The notes under the pieces: model-generated
The model's database searches: none
What the model saw: the letters and a program-made list of their open reading frames with translations, nothing else
What the model was told of the DNA's origin: nothing
Assembly (NCBI GenBank): GCA_035571515.1
Contig: DATNCQ010000143.1
Span: forward strand, 26,445-90,444
Reading direction: 5' to 3'
From: Gp6-AA40 sp035571515
GTDB lineage: Bacteria; Acidobacteriota; Vicinamibacteria; Vicinamibacterales; UBA2999
Length of the DNA stretch: 64,000 bases
Program-made: the position numbers and the translations under genes
Shown: positions 37,769 to 44,195 of the stretch, piece after piece
Numbering within the stretch: the stretch's first letter is position 1
How the letters are laid out: the number at the start of each line of letters is the position of its first letter

Positions 37769-39128
37769 ACGCCGGCTCCCGTTTCTGCCGGCGCGGCTGG
37801 CTATCGCGACGGTCACCGCTGCGGGCATCGTCGCGCTGGCGGCGCTGCTTGCCGGGGCTGACCCGGGCGCGGCCGTTCGCGTCTCACTCGCGGCGCTTGC
37901 CGCGCTCGCGCTGATTGGCGGCTGGGACTATGCGGCGTCGCGGCGTGCCTGGCGGCGCGCTTCCCCGCGCCTGACGCGGCGAATGCCGTCGGCTTTCGCC
38001 ATCGGCGTGCGGAAGCCGGTGGAGCTCGCGATCGAGATCGATGGAACCGGCGACTGGCAGTGCGAGGTGTACGACCACGCAGACGCGACGCTCTCCACCG
38101 AAGGCCTGCCGGTCCGCCTGCGCATGCGCGGCGGTACACGCGTCACCACCACGTACACGGCGATGCCCACCCTCCGCGGGGAAGTCACGTTCGCGCCCGC
38201 CGATATCCGCGTGCGTTCGCGCTGGGGGCTCTGCGAGCTGCTGGAGACCATTGGGACACCTGAGGTGCGCCGCGTGTACCCGGATTTCGCGCAGGTCGCC
38301 CGCTACGCGTGGCTGGCCGGCGACCGCCGTCTCCAGGAAATCGGGATCAAGACGTACCAGCGGCGCGGCCAGGGGACGGACTTCAAGCAGCTCTCCGACT
38401 ACCGCACCGGTGACTCGGTCCGGCACGTCGACTGGCGCGCGACGTTGCGGCTCGGCAAGCCGATCGTCCGCGAGTTCCAGGACGAACGCGACCAGTGCGT
38501 GCTGTTCCTCGTCGACTGCGGGCGGCGCATGCGCGCCGACGATCGCGACCAGGGCGTCGGCACGACGCACTTCGACCAGGTGCTCAACGCGGTGATGCTG
38601 CTGACGTATGTCGCGCTGAAGCAGGGCGACGCGGTCGGCGCCATGACGTTCGGATCGCCCGCCGGCGACGAGCGCGCGTTCGCGCCGCGCAAGGGAACGC
38701 ACGCGCTCAACGCGCTGATGGGCGAGCTGTACGGCGTCCAGCCGACGCCGACGCATTCGGACTACGTCGCCGCCGCGCAGGAACTGCTGCGGAAGCAGCC
38801 CAAGCGCGCCCTCGTCATCGTCATCACCAACTTCCGCGACGAGGACAGCACCGAGCTCGGTCACGCGCTGCGCCTGCTGCGCTCGCGGCACCTGGTACTG
38901 CTGGCGAGCCTCCGCGAGCGCGTCGTCCGCGAACTGATCGCACAGCCGCTCGGCCGGCAGCGCGCCGCCATCGAGATCGCCAGCGCGCACCTGTACGAGC
39001 AGGCGCGGCGCGACGCATTTGCGCGCCTCGCGGCGCGTGATGCGATGATGGTCGACGCGGAGCCGGAGCGGCTCGGCATCGAGCTCGTCAACCGCTATCA
39101 CGCCATCAAGCGCGCCGGGTTGATCTAA
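37749..39128 (+). CDS. DUF58 (VWA-like) protein
   Basis: 459 aa from TTG 37749, or 455 from GTG 37761. Two adjacent N-terminal membrane helices (AIATVTAAGIVALAALLAGA and VSLAALAALALIGGWDYAA) lead to a beta-rich domain and the DUF58 signature GTDFKQLSDYRTGDSVRHVD followed by WRATLRLGKPIVREF (about 215-250). The VWA-like fold has FLVDCGRRM (DxGRRM where MIDAS DxSxS would be). It is the usual partner of MoxR. The operon ends here, converging on the orphan receiver with 7 bp between stops. Confidence 0.9.
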   Translation: MPRRVARRRLPFLPARLAIATVTAAGIVALAALLAGADPGAAVRVSLAALAALALIGGWDYAASRRAWRRASPRLTRRMPSAFAIGVRKPVELAIEIDGTGDWQCEVYDHADATLSTEGLPVRLRMRGGTRVTTTYTAMPTLRGEVTFAPADIRVRSRWGLCELLETIGTPEVRRVYPDFAQVARYAWLAGDRRLQEIGIKTYQRRGQGTDFKQLSDYRTGDSVRHVDWRATLRLGKPIVREFQDERDQCVLFLVDCGRRMRADDRDQGVGTTHFDQVLNAVMLLTYVALKQGDAVGAMTFGSPAGDERAFAPRKGTHALNALMGELYGVQPTPTHSDYVAAAQELLRKQPKRALVIVITNFRDEDSTELGHALRLLRSRHLVLLASLRERVVRELIAQPLGRQRAAIEIASAHLYEQARRDAFARLAARDAMMVDAEPERLGIELVNRYHAIKRAGLI

Positions 39129-39135
39129 TCAGCGT

Positions 39136-39549
39136 CTAAGACGAGTGGACGACGTCCCTCGGGACGTCGGGCGAGAGGTAGACGCGACCCTGCAGCACCT
39201 CGTTGATCGCGGTCTCCAGTTCGTCGGCGGCGGAGACCTTCACCACGAACCCCGACGCGCCCGCTCGTATCGCTTCGGCCGCGAGCGCGGCATCCGCGTA
39301 CATCGTGAGCACGATGACCTTGATATCGGGTCGCGCGGCCTTCAGCTGCTCGAGCGCCTCGAGCCCGTTCAGTCCGGGCATCGAGATGTCCGTGACGACG
39401 ACGTCGGGGCGCAGCCGGGCCGCGGCTTCGACGAGGAGGTAGCCGTTGACCACCGCGCCAACGACCTCGAACTTCTCTTCCAACAGGCTGACGAGGCCGC
39501 TCAACAGGGAGGCGTGGTCGTCGGCAATCAGTACTTTCGCGGTTCGCAT
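39136..39549 (-). CDS. Stand-alone response-regulator receiver (NarL/FixJ-type, no output domain)
   Basis: 137 aa. The receiver is complete: acidic pair D10/D11 (LIADDHAS), phospho-acceptor D54 in VVVTDISMPGLNG, T82 in VIVLTMYAD and K104 in FVVKVS. The NarL-like tail LQGRVYLSPDVP that normally leads into LuxR-type HTH is followed at once by RDVVHSS and a stop. So the DNA-binding domain is absent; no HTH-coding frame is found downstream, where the DUF58 gene occupies the other strand. It may act as a phosphate sink or protein-interaction regulator, or be a truncation. Confidence 0.9.
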   Translation of the reverse strand: MRTAKVLIADDHASLLSGLVSLLEEKFEVVGAVVNGYLLVEAAARLRPDVVVTDISMPGLNGLEALEQLKAARPDIKVIVLTMYADAALAAEAIRAGASGFVVKVSAADELETAINEVLQGRVYLSPDVPRDVVHSS

Positions 39550-39641
39550 CGGTCGGCCGAATCTCGTGCCGGCGGAGTATGTGCCGGGGCCGACGGCAGA
39601 TCAACCCGAAGCTACGCCGGTTTGCGCTAGATTTTCACACT

Positions 39642-40148
39642 GTGATCGACGCCGTTCACCGGCCGCCGTCATCGACCGACCTCGACGGGCTGGCACAGCT
39701 TCTAGCCGACGTCGTGGCCGGCGGCGCCAGCGTCAGCTTCATGCATCCACTGTCGGTTGACGCCGCGCGCGAATGGTGGCGCGGCACGCTCGAGAAAGCC
39801 GACCCTCGCGCGATCGTCCTCGTGGCGCGCGACGACGCCGGAATCGCCGGCAGCGTGTCGTTGCACCCGGCATGGCCGCCGAACCAGCCGCACCGCGCCG
39901 ATGTCGCGAAGCTCCTCGTCCACCGCCGCGCGCGCAGGCGCGGCATCGCCCGTGCGCTGATGCAGGAGGTCGAAGCACGGGCGCACGCGGCGGGATTCAC
40001 CCTCCTGACGCTCGACACGGTGCGCGGGGAGGCGGCCGAGTACCTCTATTCATCCAGCGGCTGGCAGCGCGTCGGCGTGATTCCCGACTACGCGCTCTAC
40101 CCCGATGGACGGCCGTGCGACACGGTCGTCTTCTACAAGAAGGTCTGA
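39642..40148 (+). CDS. GNAT-family N-acetyltransferase
   Basis: 168 aa from GTG 39642 (VIDAVHRPPSSTDLDGLAQL). The acetyl-CoA binding signature is VAKLLVHRRARRRGIARALM (about 89-108, Q/RxxGxG/A-type RRRGIA), with strands IVLVARDDAGIAGSVSLHPA before and FTLLTLDTVRGEAAEYLYSS, WQRVGVIPDYALYPDG after. The acceptor substrate is unknown. An upstream in-frame ATG at 39579 would add 21 residues not resembling the family. Divergent from the receiver gene, with about 90 bp between starts. Minus-10-like TAGATT lies 8 nt before the GTG. Confidence 0.88.
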   Translation: MIDAVHRPPSSTDLDGLAQLLADVVAGGASVSFMHPLSVDAAREWWRGTLEKADPRAIVLVARDDAGIAGSVSLHPAWPPNQPHRADVAKLLVHRRARRRGIARALMQEVEARAHAAGFTLLTLDTVRGEAAEYLYSSSGWQRVGVIPDYALYPDGRPCDTVVFYKKV

Positions 40149-40223
40149 CCGCGCGTTGCACAGATTTCGCGACGGTGCCGCTGTGTGTCCCAGCGGCGCT
40201 GGTCGCATGGTGCCGTCAGGTCG

Positions 40224-40997
40224 TCACGTCTGTCGCTCACGGCCTGCCGGCGCAGGCGGCGTGACCACGGCCCCGCGCGGCGGATAGACGCCGCGCGCCT
40301 GGTTCCACCGCACCGCGACCAGGTCGAGGAACCCGCGCGCGCCCGACGCGAGGTTCACCTTGCTCCCGCGCCCCCACACCCAGGTGACGGGGATCTCGCG
40401 AATGGCGAAGCCCGCGCGCCGCGCGAGAAAGAGAATCTCGACGTCGAAGCCGAACCCGTCGAGCCGCTGCAGCGGGAAGAGCGTCTCCGCGGCGCGGGCG
40501 CTGAACAGCTTGAAACCGCACTGCGTGTCGTCGATCCCGCGCAGCACGACGAGCTTCACCATCCAGTTGAAGACGCGGCCGATGGCGTGGCGCGCCCACG
40601 GCTCGCCGACGCGCCGTGCGCCCTTCGCCTCGCGCGATCCCACCAGCACGTCGACGCCGCGCGCCGTGGCGTCGAGGAACCGTGGCAGCTCGGACATCGG
40701 CATCGACAGGTCGGCGTCCGCGAGGAATCGCCACGCGCCGCGCGCCGCGAGCATGCCGCGCCGGACGGTCGCGCCCTTCCCCGCGTGTTCGGCGCGGACG
40801 AGGGCGACCCGCGCGTCGCCGCGCGCCGCCGCCTCGACGATGGACGCCGTCCGATCCGTGCTGCCGTCGTCGACAACGATCAGTTCCGCCTCGAGCGCCA
40901 GCCGATCGAGCTCCGCCACGATGTCGGCGACCGTGCGGGCAATGCGGCCTTCTTCGTTGAAAGCGGGGACGAGGACCGACAAAAACGGCGCGCGCAT
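40224..40997 (-). CDS. Family 2 glycosyltransferase (dolichyl-phosphate-glucose/mannose synthase-like)
   Basis: 257 aa from ATG 40997 (MRAPFLSVLVPAFNEEGRIA). GT-A motifs: VVDDGSTDRTASIVE (about 39-53), GKGATVRRGMLAARG (about 72-86) and the metal-binding FLADADLSMPMSEL (about 89-102). Then VGSREAKGARRVGEPWARHA and DTQCGFKLFSARAAETLF (about 155-172), which are characteristic of polyisoprenyl-phosphate hexose synthases of the Alg5/DPG type. No C-terminal membrane helices are present, so the enzyme is probably peripheral. Product would be a lipid-linked sugar donor for cell-surface glycans. Confidence 0.9.
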   Translation of the reverse strand: MRAPFLSVLVPAFNEEGRIARTVADIVAELDRLALEAELIVVDDGSTDRTASIVEAAARGDARVALVRAEHAGKGATVRRGMLAARGAWRFLADADLSMPMSELPRFLDATARGVDVLVGSREAKGARRVGEPWARHAIGRVFNWMVKLVVLRGIDDTQCGFKLFSARAAETLFPLQRLDGFGFDVEILFLARRAGFAIREIPVTWVWGRGSKVNLASGARGFLDLVAVRWNQARGVYPPRGAVVTPPAPAGRERQT

Positions 40998-41025
40998 CGA
41001 CGAAATGAGCCTAGCATCCGTTGCC

Positions 41026-41054
41026 TTGACTTCGATGCCGTCACTTCCTACACT
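41026..41054 (+). promoter_or_regulatory. Sigma-70-type promoter of the cold-shock gene with long leader
   Basis: TTGACT (41026-41031), a 17-bp spacer, TACACT (41049-41054). Transcription from about 41061 would give a 5' untranslated leader of about 120 nt before ATG 41180. The leader contains CCGCTC-ATA-GAGCGG (41112-41126) and GCCTGGGA-TTG-TCCCAGGC (41137-41155). Long structured leaders are typical of cspA-class genes. Confidence 0.65.
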
Positions 41055-41179
41055 TGCCGGGCTTACGCCGAGCGCATCGGGGCCGCTGTTCCTCCAAGGT
41101 GGCTTCATAGTCCGCTCATAGAGCGGTCCTCGAAGCGCCTGGGATTGTCCCAGGCATCCGCGCATCGGAGGACACGGCC

Positions 41180-41386
41180 ATGCCGACCGGGACGATTGCA
41201 CGTCTCCTCATCGACAAAGGGTTCGGATTTATTCGCGATGAGGGTGGCACCGAGCATTTCTTTCACCGCAGCGCTGTCCGGGGCGCCGTTTTCGAGTTGC
41301 TGCGCGAAGGGCAGCGAGTTGAGTTCACCGTGGAGGATTCCACCAAAGGCCCGCGTGCCGGAGACGTTCGACTGATCGAAGCGTAA
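41180..41386 (+). CDS. Cold-shock-domain protein 1
   Basis: 68 aa. The CSD nucleic-acid-binding face is seen in GTIARLLIDKGFGFIRDEGG (RNP1-like KGFGFI) and TEHFFHRSAV (RNP2-like FFH). The ending VEDSTKGPRAGDVRLIEA is the usual KGPRA-x-V strand. It binds single-stranded RNA or DNA. CGGAGGA lies 9 nt before the ATG, right after the strong hairpin at 41137-41155. A paralogue of 67 aa lies at 42182-42385 on the other strand. A GC-rich hairpin follows the stop. Confidence 0.95.
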   Translation: MPTGTIARLLIDKGFGFIRDEGGTEHFFHRSAVRGAVFELLREGQRVEFTVEDSTKGPRAGDVRLIEA

Positions 41387-41396
41387 GTGCTAACAG

Positions 41397-41418
41397 CCCG
41401 GCCCCCGGAGGGGCCGGG
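41397..41418 (+). terminator. GC-rich hairpin after the cold-shock gene
   Basis: CCCGGCCCC (41397-41405), tetraloop CGGA, GGGGCCGGG (41410-41418): a perfect 9-bp stem 11 nt after the stop. No T-run follows, so it may be a Rho-independent terminator without U-tract or an mRNA 3'-end stabiliser. Confidence 0.6.
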
Positions 41419-41432
41419 GAACTGACACACGT

Positions 41433-42077
41433 TTGCCTGCCCCAGGTTTTCCCGCCCGATCCACCAGGATCTTCTCCCTCGTCTCCGCCGTCCTCGCGCT
41501 GGCGCTGTTCGCGTACGCGTTTGTTGGTGTCGGACGATTTCTGACAAAGGAAGACCCCATCGCCAACGCCGACGCGATTGCCGTGCTCGCGGGGACGAGG
41601 ATGGATCGCGCGCTCGAAGCAGCGGATCTCTACGGGCGCGGCTACGCGCCGCGCATCGTGCTCTCGCGCCAGGTGCCCGAGCGGTCGTTTGCGGTCCTCG
41701 CCGCGCGCGGCATCGCCATTCCGGCCGACGCGGAGGTGACGCGGGAGACGCTGCAGAAACTCGGCGTGCCGGCCGAGGCGATCGTGGTGCCGGAGGCGAT
41801 CCACGACAACACGGCGCAGGAAGCGCAGACGCTGCGCCGGCTGGCGCTCGAGAACGGATGGCACCGCGTGATCGTCGTCACGTCGAAGTATCACCTGCGG
41901 CGAGCCGGGTTCGCGCTGCGGCGCGAGTTCCGCGGCGCCCCGATCGAGGTCGCCATGCACGGCACCCGGTATGACGACGTGAATCCGGATCGCTGGTGGA
42001 CGAGCCGCAAGGACTGGCGGTGGGTGCTGAGTGAAGGAGGCAAGCTCCTCGCGTACGAGCTTGGCCTCGGAGCATGA
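41433..42077 (+). CDS. DUF218 / YdcF-SanA-like membrane-anchored protein
   Basis: 214 aa from TTG 41433. A single membrane anchor (FSLVSAVLALALFAYAFVGV, about 13-33) is followed by the DUF218 domain: ADAIAVLAGTRMDRALEAAD (about 47-66), GYAPRIVLSRQ, HDNTAQEAQTLRRLALENGW (about 124-143) and IVVTSKYHLRRAGFALRREF. DUF218 proteins (ElyC, SanA, YdcF) act in envelope biogenesis or vancomycin resistance, mechanism unclear. It lies right behind the cold-shock gene but the hairpin between suggests separate or reduced co-transcription. Confidence 0.85.
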   Translation: MPAPGFPARSTRIFSLVSAVLALALFAYAFVGVGRFLTKEDPIANADAIAVLAGTRMDRALEAADLYGRGYAPRIVLSRQVPERSFAVLAARGIAIPADAEVTRETLQKLGVPAEAIVVPEAIHDNTAQEAQTLRRLALENGWHRVIVVTSKYHLRRAGFALRREFRGAPIEVAMHGTRYDDVNPDRWWTSRKDWRWVLSEGGKLLAYELGLGA

Positions 42078-42130
42078 TGCCGGCGTCGCGCACGAGCCCC
42101 GGCGGGTGCCGCTGTTGCGGCGGTGCTTTT

Positions 42131-42173
42131 TAGAGGGCCGGCGTACCGGTTAGAGGGCCGGCGTGCCGGCCGG
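42131..42173. repeat. Two tandem REP-like palindromes (TAGAGGGCCGGC type)
   Basis: TAGAGGGCCGGCGTACCGG (42131-42149) and TAGAGGGCCGGCGTGCCGG (42151-42169) stand in tandem, each starting with TAG and an inverted repeat CCGGC-GT-RCCGG. They lie between two convergent genes, right after a T5 tract (42127-42131), and resemble the GTAG-type elements elsewhere in the window. Confidence 0.75.
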
Positions 42174-42181
42174 CCTGCGCG

Positions 42182-42385
42182 TCAGGCTTCGGATCGGATG
42201 TTGCCCGCGCGCGGTCCTTTCGCAGACGGTTCTTCGTCGAAACTGACGCGCTGTCCCTCGTTGAGCTGCTCGAACGCGCCCGACTTCACCGAACTGCGAT
42301 GGAAGAACCACTCCTGGCCTCCGTCGTCACGGATGAAGCCGAATCCGCGGTCCCTCACCAATCGTTTAATCGTCCCGTTCGCCAC
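42182..42385 (-). CDS. Cold-shock-domain protein 2
   Basis: 67 aa from GTG 42385 (VANGTIKRLVRDRGFGFIRD), with GGAGGT about 9 nt before it. An ATG further upstream (42433) would add a Gly/Pro-rich non-CSD stretch and ignore that ribosome site. RNP1-like RGFGFIRDDG and RNP2-like EWFFHRSSV are intact; the end KGPRAGNIRSEA parallels the paralogue at 41180. A GGCCGTC-CCCA-GACGGCC hairpin (42403-42420) stands immediately upstream of the Shine-Dalgarno, the same arrangement as in the other copy. Confidence 0.93.
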   Translation of the reverse strand: MANGTIKRLVRDRGFGFIRDDGGQEWFFHRSSVKSGAFEQLNEGQRVSFDEEPSAKGPRAGNIRSEA

Positions 42386-42402
42386 GTCGCCGCTACCTCC
42401 GC

Positions 42403-42420
42403 GGCCGTCCCCAGACGGCC
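42403..42420 (-). promoter_or_regulatory. Leader hairpin directly upstream of cold-shock gene 2
   Basis: A perfect 7-bp stem with 4-nt loop lies in the 5' leader, ending 5-6 nt before GGAGGT. The equivalent hairpin precedes the paralogous gene (41137-41155), suggesting temperature-dependent or structure-dependent control of translation. Confidence 0.5.
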
Positions 42421-42583
42421 TCGGGGGATTCACATCAAACTCCGTTCCACGACCGTAAAGGCCGACGTGCCAGCCGCCGTGCTTCGCGCTATTGGCGGCT
42501 CACGGCGGCGGTAGCGAACGAGAACGCTCCGACTCGACGTCGACTTCGCTGGCTCTGGCGTAGCGCTGGGCCTCGAGGTCCGG

Positions 42584-43300
42584 CTATCGAAACAGTTTTC
42601 GCCACGCGGATAACGGTTTCAGCTCGCCCGTCGCCGGCTGAAGCGTGAGGACGCGCGGCGCGATGCGGGCCGCAAATCCCGGGTCGGCCGTGAGGACGAC
42701 GCTGGCGAGACCGCGCGCGGCGACGATGCGCGCGTAGTCGGCGGCGAAGGCGCTCACGTCGGCAGGCTCGAGGAGCGCGTTGGGATGCTCCGACAGGAGG
42801 ATGCGGGGGTCCGGCGCGAGCGCCCGCCCGAGCCGCAGGCGCAGCCGCGCTGAGGAGCTGAGCGCGCCGACGGGCTTGGCCATATCCGCGCTCGACAGCC
42901 CCACCTCCGCGGCAACCGATTCCACCTTCGCGCGCACCGAGCTATCCACATCGTGAAGCGCCAGCGTCAGCGGCATCGTCAGGTTCTCTTCAATATTCAT
43001 GTTGTCGAGGACGACGGCGCGCTCGCTGAGCACGCCGAAGACGTCGAGCGACGAGAGCCAGGCGTCGGCGTCGGCGATGGCCGTGGTCGGCTGGCCGAAG
43101 ATGCGGACCTCGCCGGAGTCCGGAACGGTCGCGGCGGTGATCAGGTTGACGAAGACCTCGGCGGTCGCGCGATCGAACCCGAGCAGCGCGACGGATTCGC
43201 CTTCGCGCACGTCGAGCGAGCGGACGCGCAGCGGCCGGAGCGCGTGGTAATCCTTGACGACATCGCGCGCCGCGATGGCGAGGACGGACGAATCAGGCAT
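42584..43300 (-). CDS. ABC-ATPase-like protein with lost catalytic motifs (pseudo-ABC)
   Basis: 238 aa. The overall order is that of an ABC nucleotide-binding domain: LRVRSLDVREGESVALLG leading to FDRATAEVFVNLITAATVPD where GxxGxGKST should be (no Gly-Lys-Ser/Thr), SGEVRIFG, the Q-loop region VLSERAVVLDNMNIEENLTM, ALSSSARLRLRLGRALAPDP where LSGGQxQRvaiARAL stands, and RILLSEHPNALLE for Walker B (Asp and Glu displaced). ATP hydrolysis is unlikely. No membrane partner gene is nearby. It overlaps the PHP gene by 8 nt, so they are coupled. Confidence 0.78.
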   Translation of the reverse strand: MPDSSVLAIAARDVVKDYHALRPLRVRSLDVREGESVALLGFDRATAEVFVNLITAATVPDSGEVRIFGQPTTAIADADAWLSSLDVFGVLSERAVVLDNMNIEENLTMPLTLALHDVDSSVRAKVESVAAEVGLSSADMAKPVGALSSSARLRLRLGRALAPDPRILLSEHPNALLEPADVSAFAADYARIVAARGLASVVLTADPGFAARIAPRVLTLQPATGELKPLSAWRKLFR

Positions 43301-44117
43301 GCGGCGCCGCGGCGCGGAGCCGTCGCCACGCGTCGGCGGGCAGCGTTACCGCGCCCGGCTCCCACCCGTGTGACGGATCGCCGTGAAAATCCGAGCCGCC
43401 CGTGACCAGCAGCGTCAGTCGAGACGCCAGGTCGCCGTATCGCTGCGTCGAGGCCTTGTCGTGATCGGGGTGGAAGACCTCGAGCGCGTCGAGGCCGGCT
43501 TCCGCGTACCCGGCGATGCGCGCGTCCACCGCCGTCTGTCCCGGGTGGGCGAGCGAGATCAGGCCACCGGCGGCGTGCACGATGCCGATCACGTCTTCGG
43601 GCGCCGCGCCGGCACGCGGCACGAACGCCGGGCGGCCGATCGCCAGCCAGCGGTCGAACGCTTCGTCCGAATCCGCGACGTAGCCGGCCGCGATCATCGC
43701 GCGAGCAATCTGCGGACGGCCGACCGAGCGACCGCCTTCTGCATTCGCCACCGCGAGCAGCGGCGTGATGTCGATCGGCATCCCCAGCTGCGCAAGTCGA
43801 TCGCCGACGGCGGTGACGCGTTCGATTCGCTGGGCGCGTTGCCGGGCCAGAAAAGCCGACAGTTGCGCGTCCGCGGGGTTGACGAAGTAGCCGAGCATGT
43901 GGACGTCGCGGCCGTCCTCGACGGCGGTGATCTCGATGCCCGCAACCACCTCGATGCTGCGCGCGCGCCCCGCCGCCGTCGCCTCGTTCACGGCGGCTGT
44001 CGTGTCATGGTCGGTCACGGCCATGACCGTCAGCCGCGCTTTCGCGGCGCGCTCGACGAGCTCCGCCGGGGTGCAGCGGCCGTCGGACGCAGTCGTGTGG
44101 AGATGGAGATCGATCAT
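43293..44117 (-). CDS. PHP-domain phosphoesterase (YciV/RNase AM-like)
   Basis: 274 aa. Metal-binding motifs of the PHP superfamily: IDLHLHTTASDG (about 2-13), VTDHDTTA (about 35-42), GIEITAVEDGRDVHMLGYFV (about 61-80), LISLAHPGQT (about 188-197) and TGGSDFHGDPSHG (about 242-254). The closest described enzymes are 3',5'-nucleotide bisphosphate phosphatase / RNase AM, which hydrolyse pAp or trim 5' ends of RNA. It is translationally coupled to the pseudo-ABC gene downstream. The four-heptamer array at 44130-44157 lies directly upstream of its ATG, likely in the leader or promoter. Confidence 0.9.
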   Translation of the reverse strand: MIDLHLHTTASDGRCTPAELVERAAKARLTVMAVTDHDTTAAVNEATAAGRARSIEVVAGIEITAVEDGRDVHMLGYFVNPADAQLSAFLARQRAQRIERVTAVGDRLAQLGMPIDITPLLAVANAEGGRSVGRPQIARAMIAAGYVADSDEAFDRWLAIGRPAFVPRAGAAPEDVIGIVHAAGGLISLAHPGQTAVDARIAGYAEAGLDALEVFHPDHDKASTQRYGDLASRLTLLVTGGSDFHGDPSHGWEPGAVTLPADAWRRLRAAAPHA

Positions 44118-44129
44118 GGGCTCCAGGCC

Positions 44130-44157
44130 GGGATCCGGGATTCGGGATCCGGGATCC
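44130..44157. repeat. Four GGGATCC-type heptamers between two genes
   Basis: GGGATCC (44130-44136), GGGATTC, GGGATCC, GGGATCC (to 44157), without the 24-bp core seen at 5541 and 14183. A GACCCGGGTC palindrome follows at about 44163. Located in the 78-bp interval between the Fur-rubrerythrin stop and the PHP start. Confidence 0.85.
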
Positions 44158-44195
44158 GAAGGACCCGGGTCATCATCCGGGCTTCGCGGACCGCC

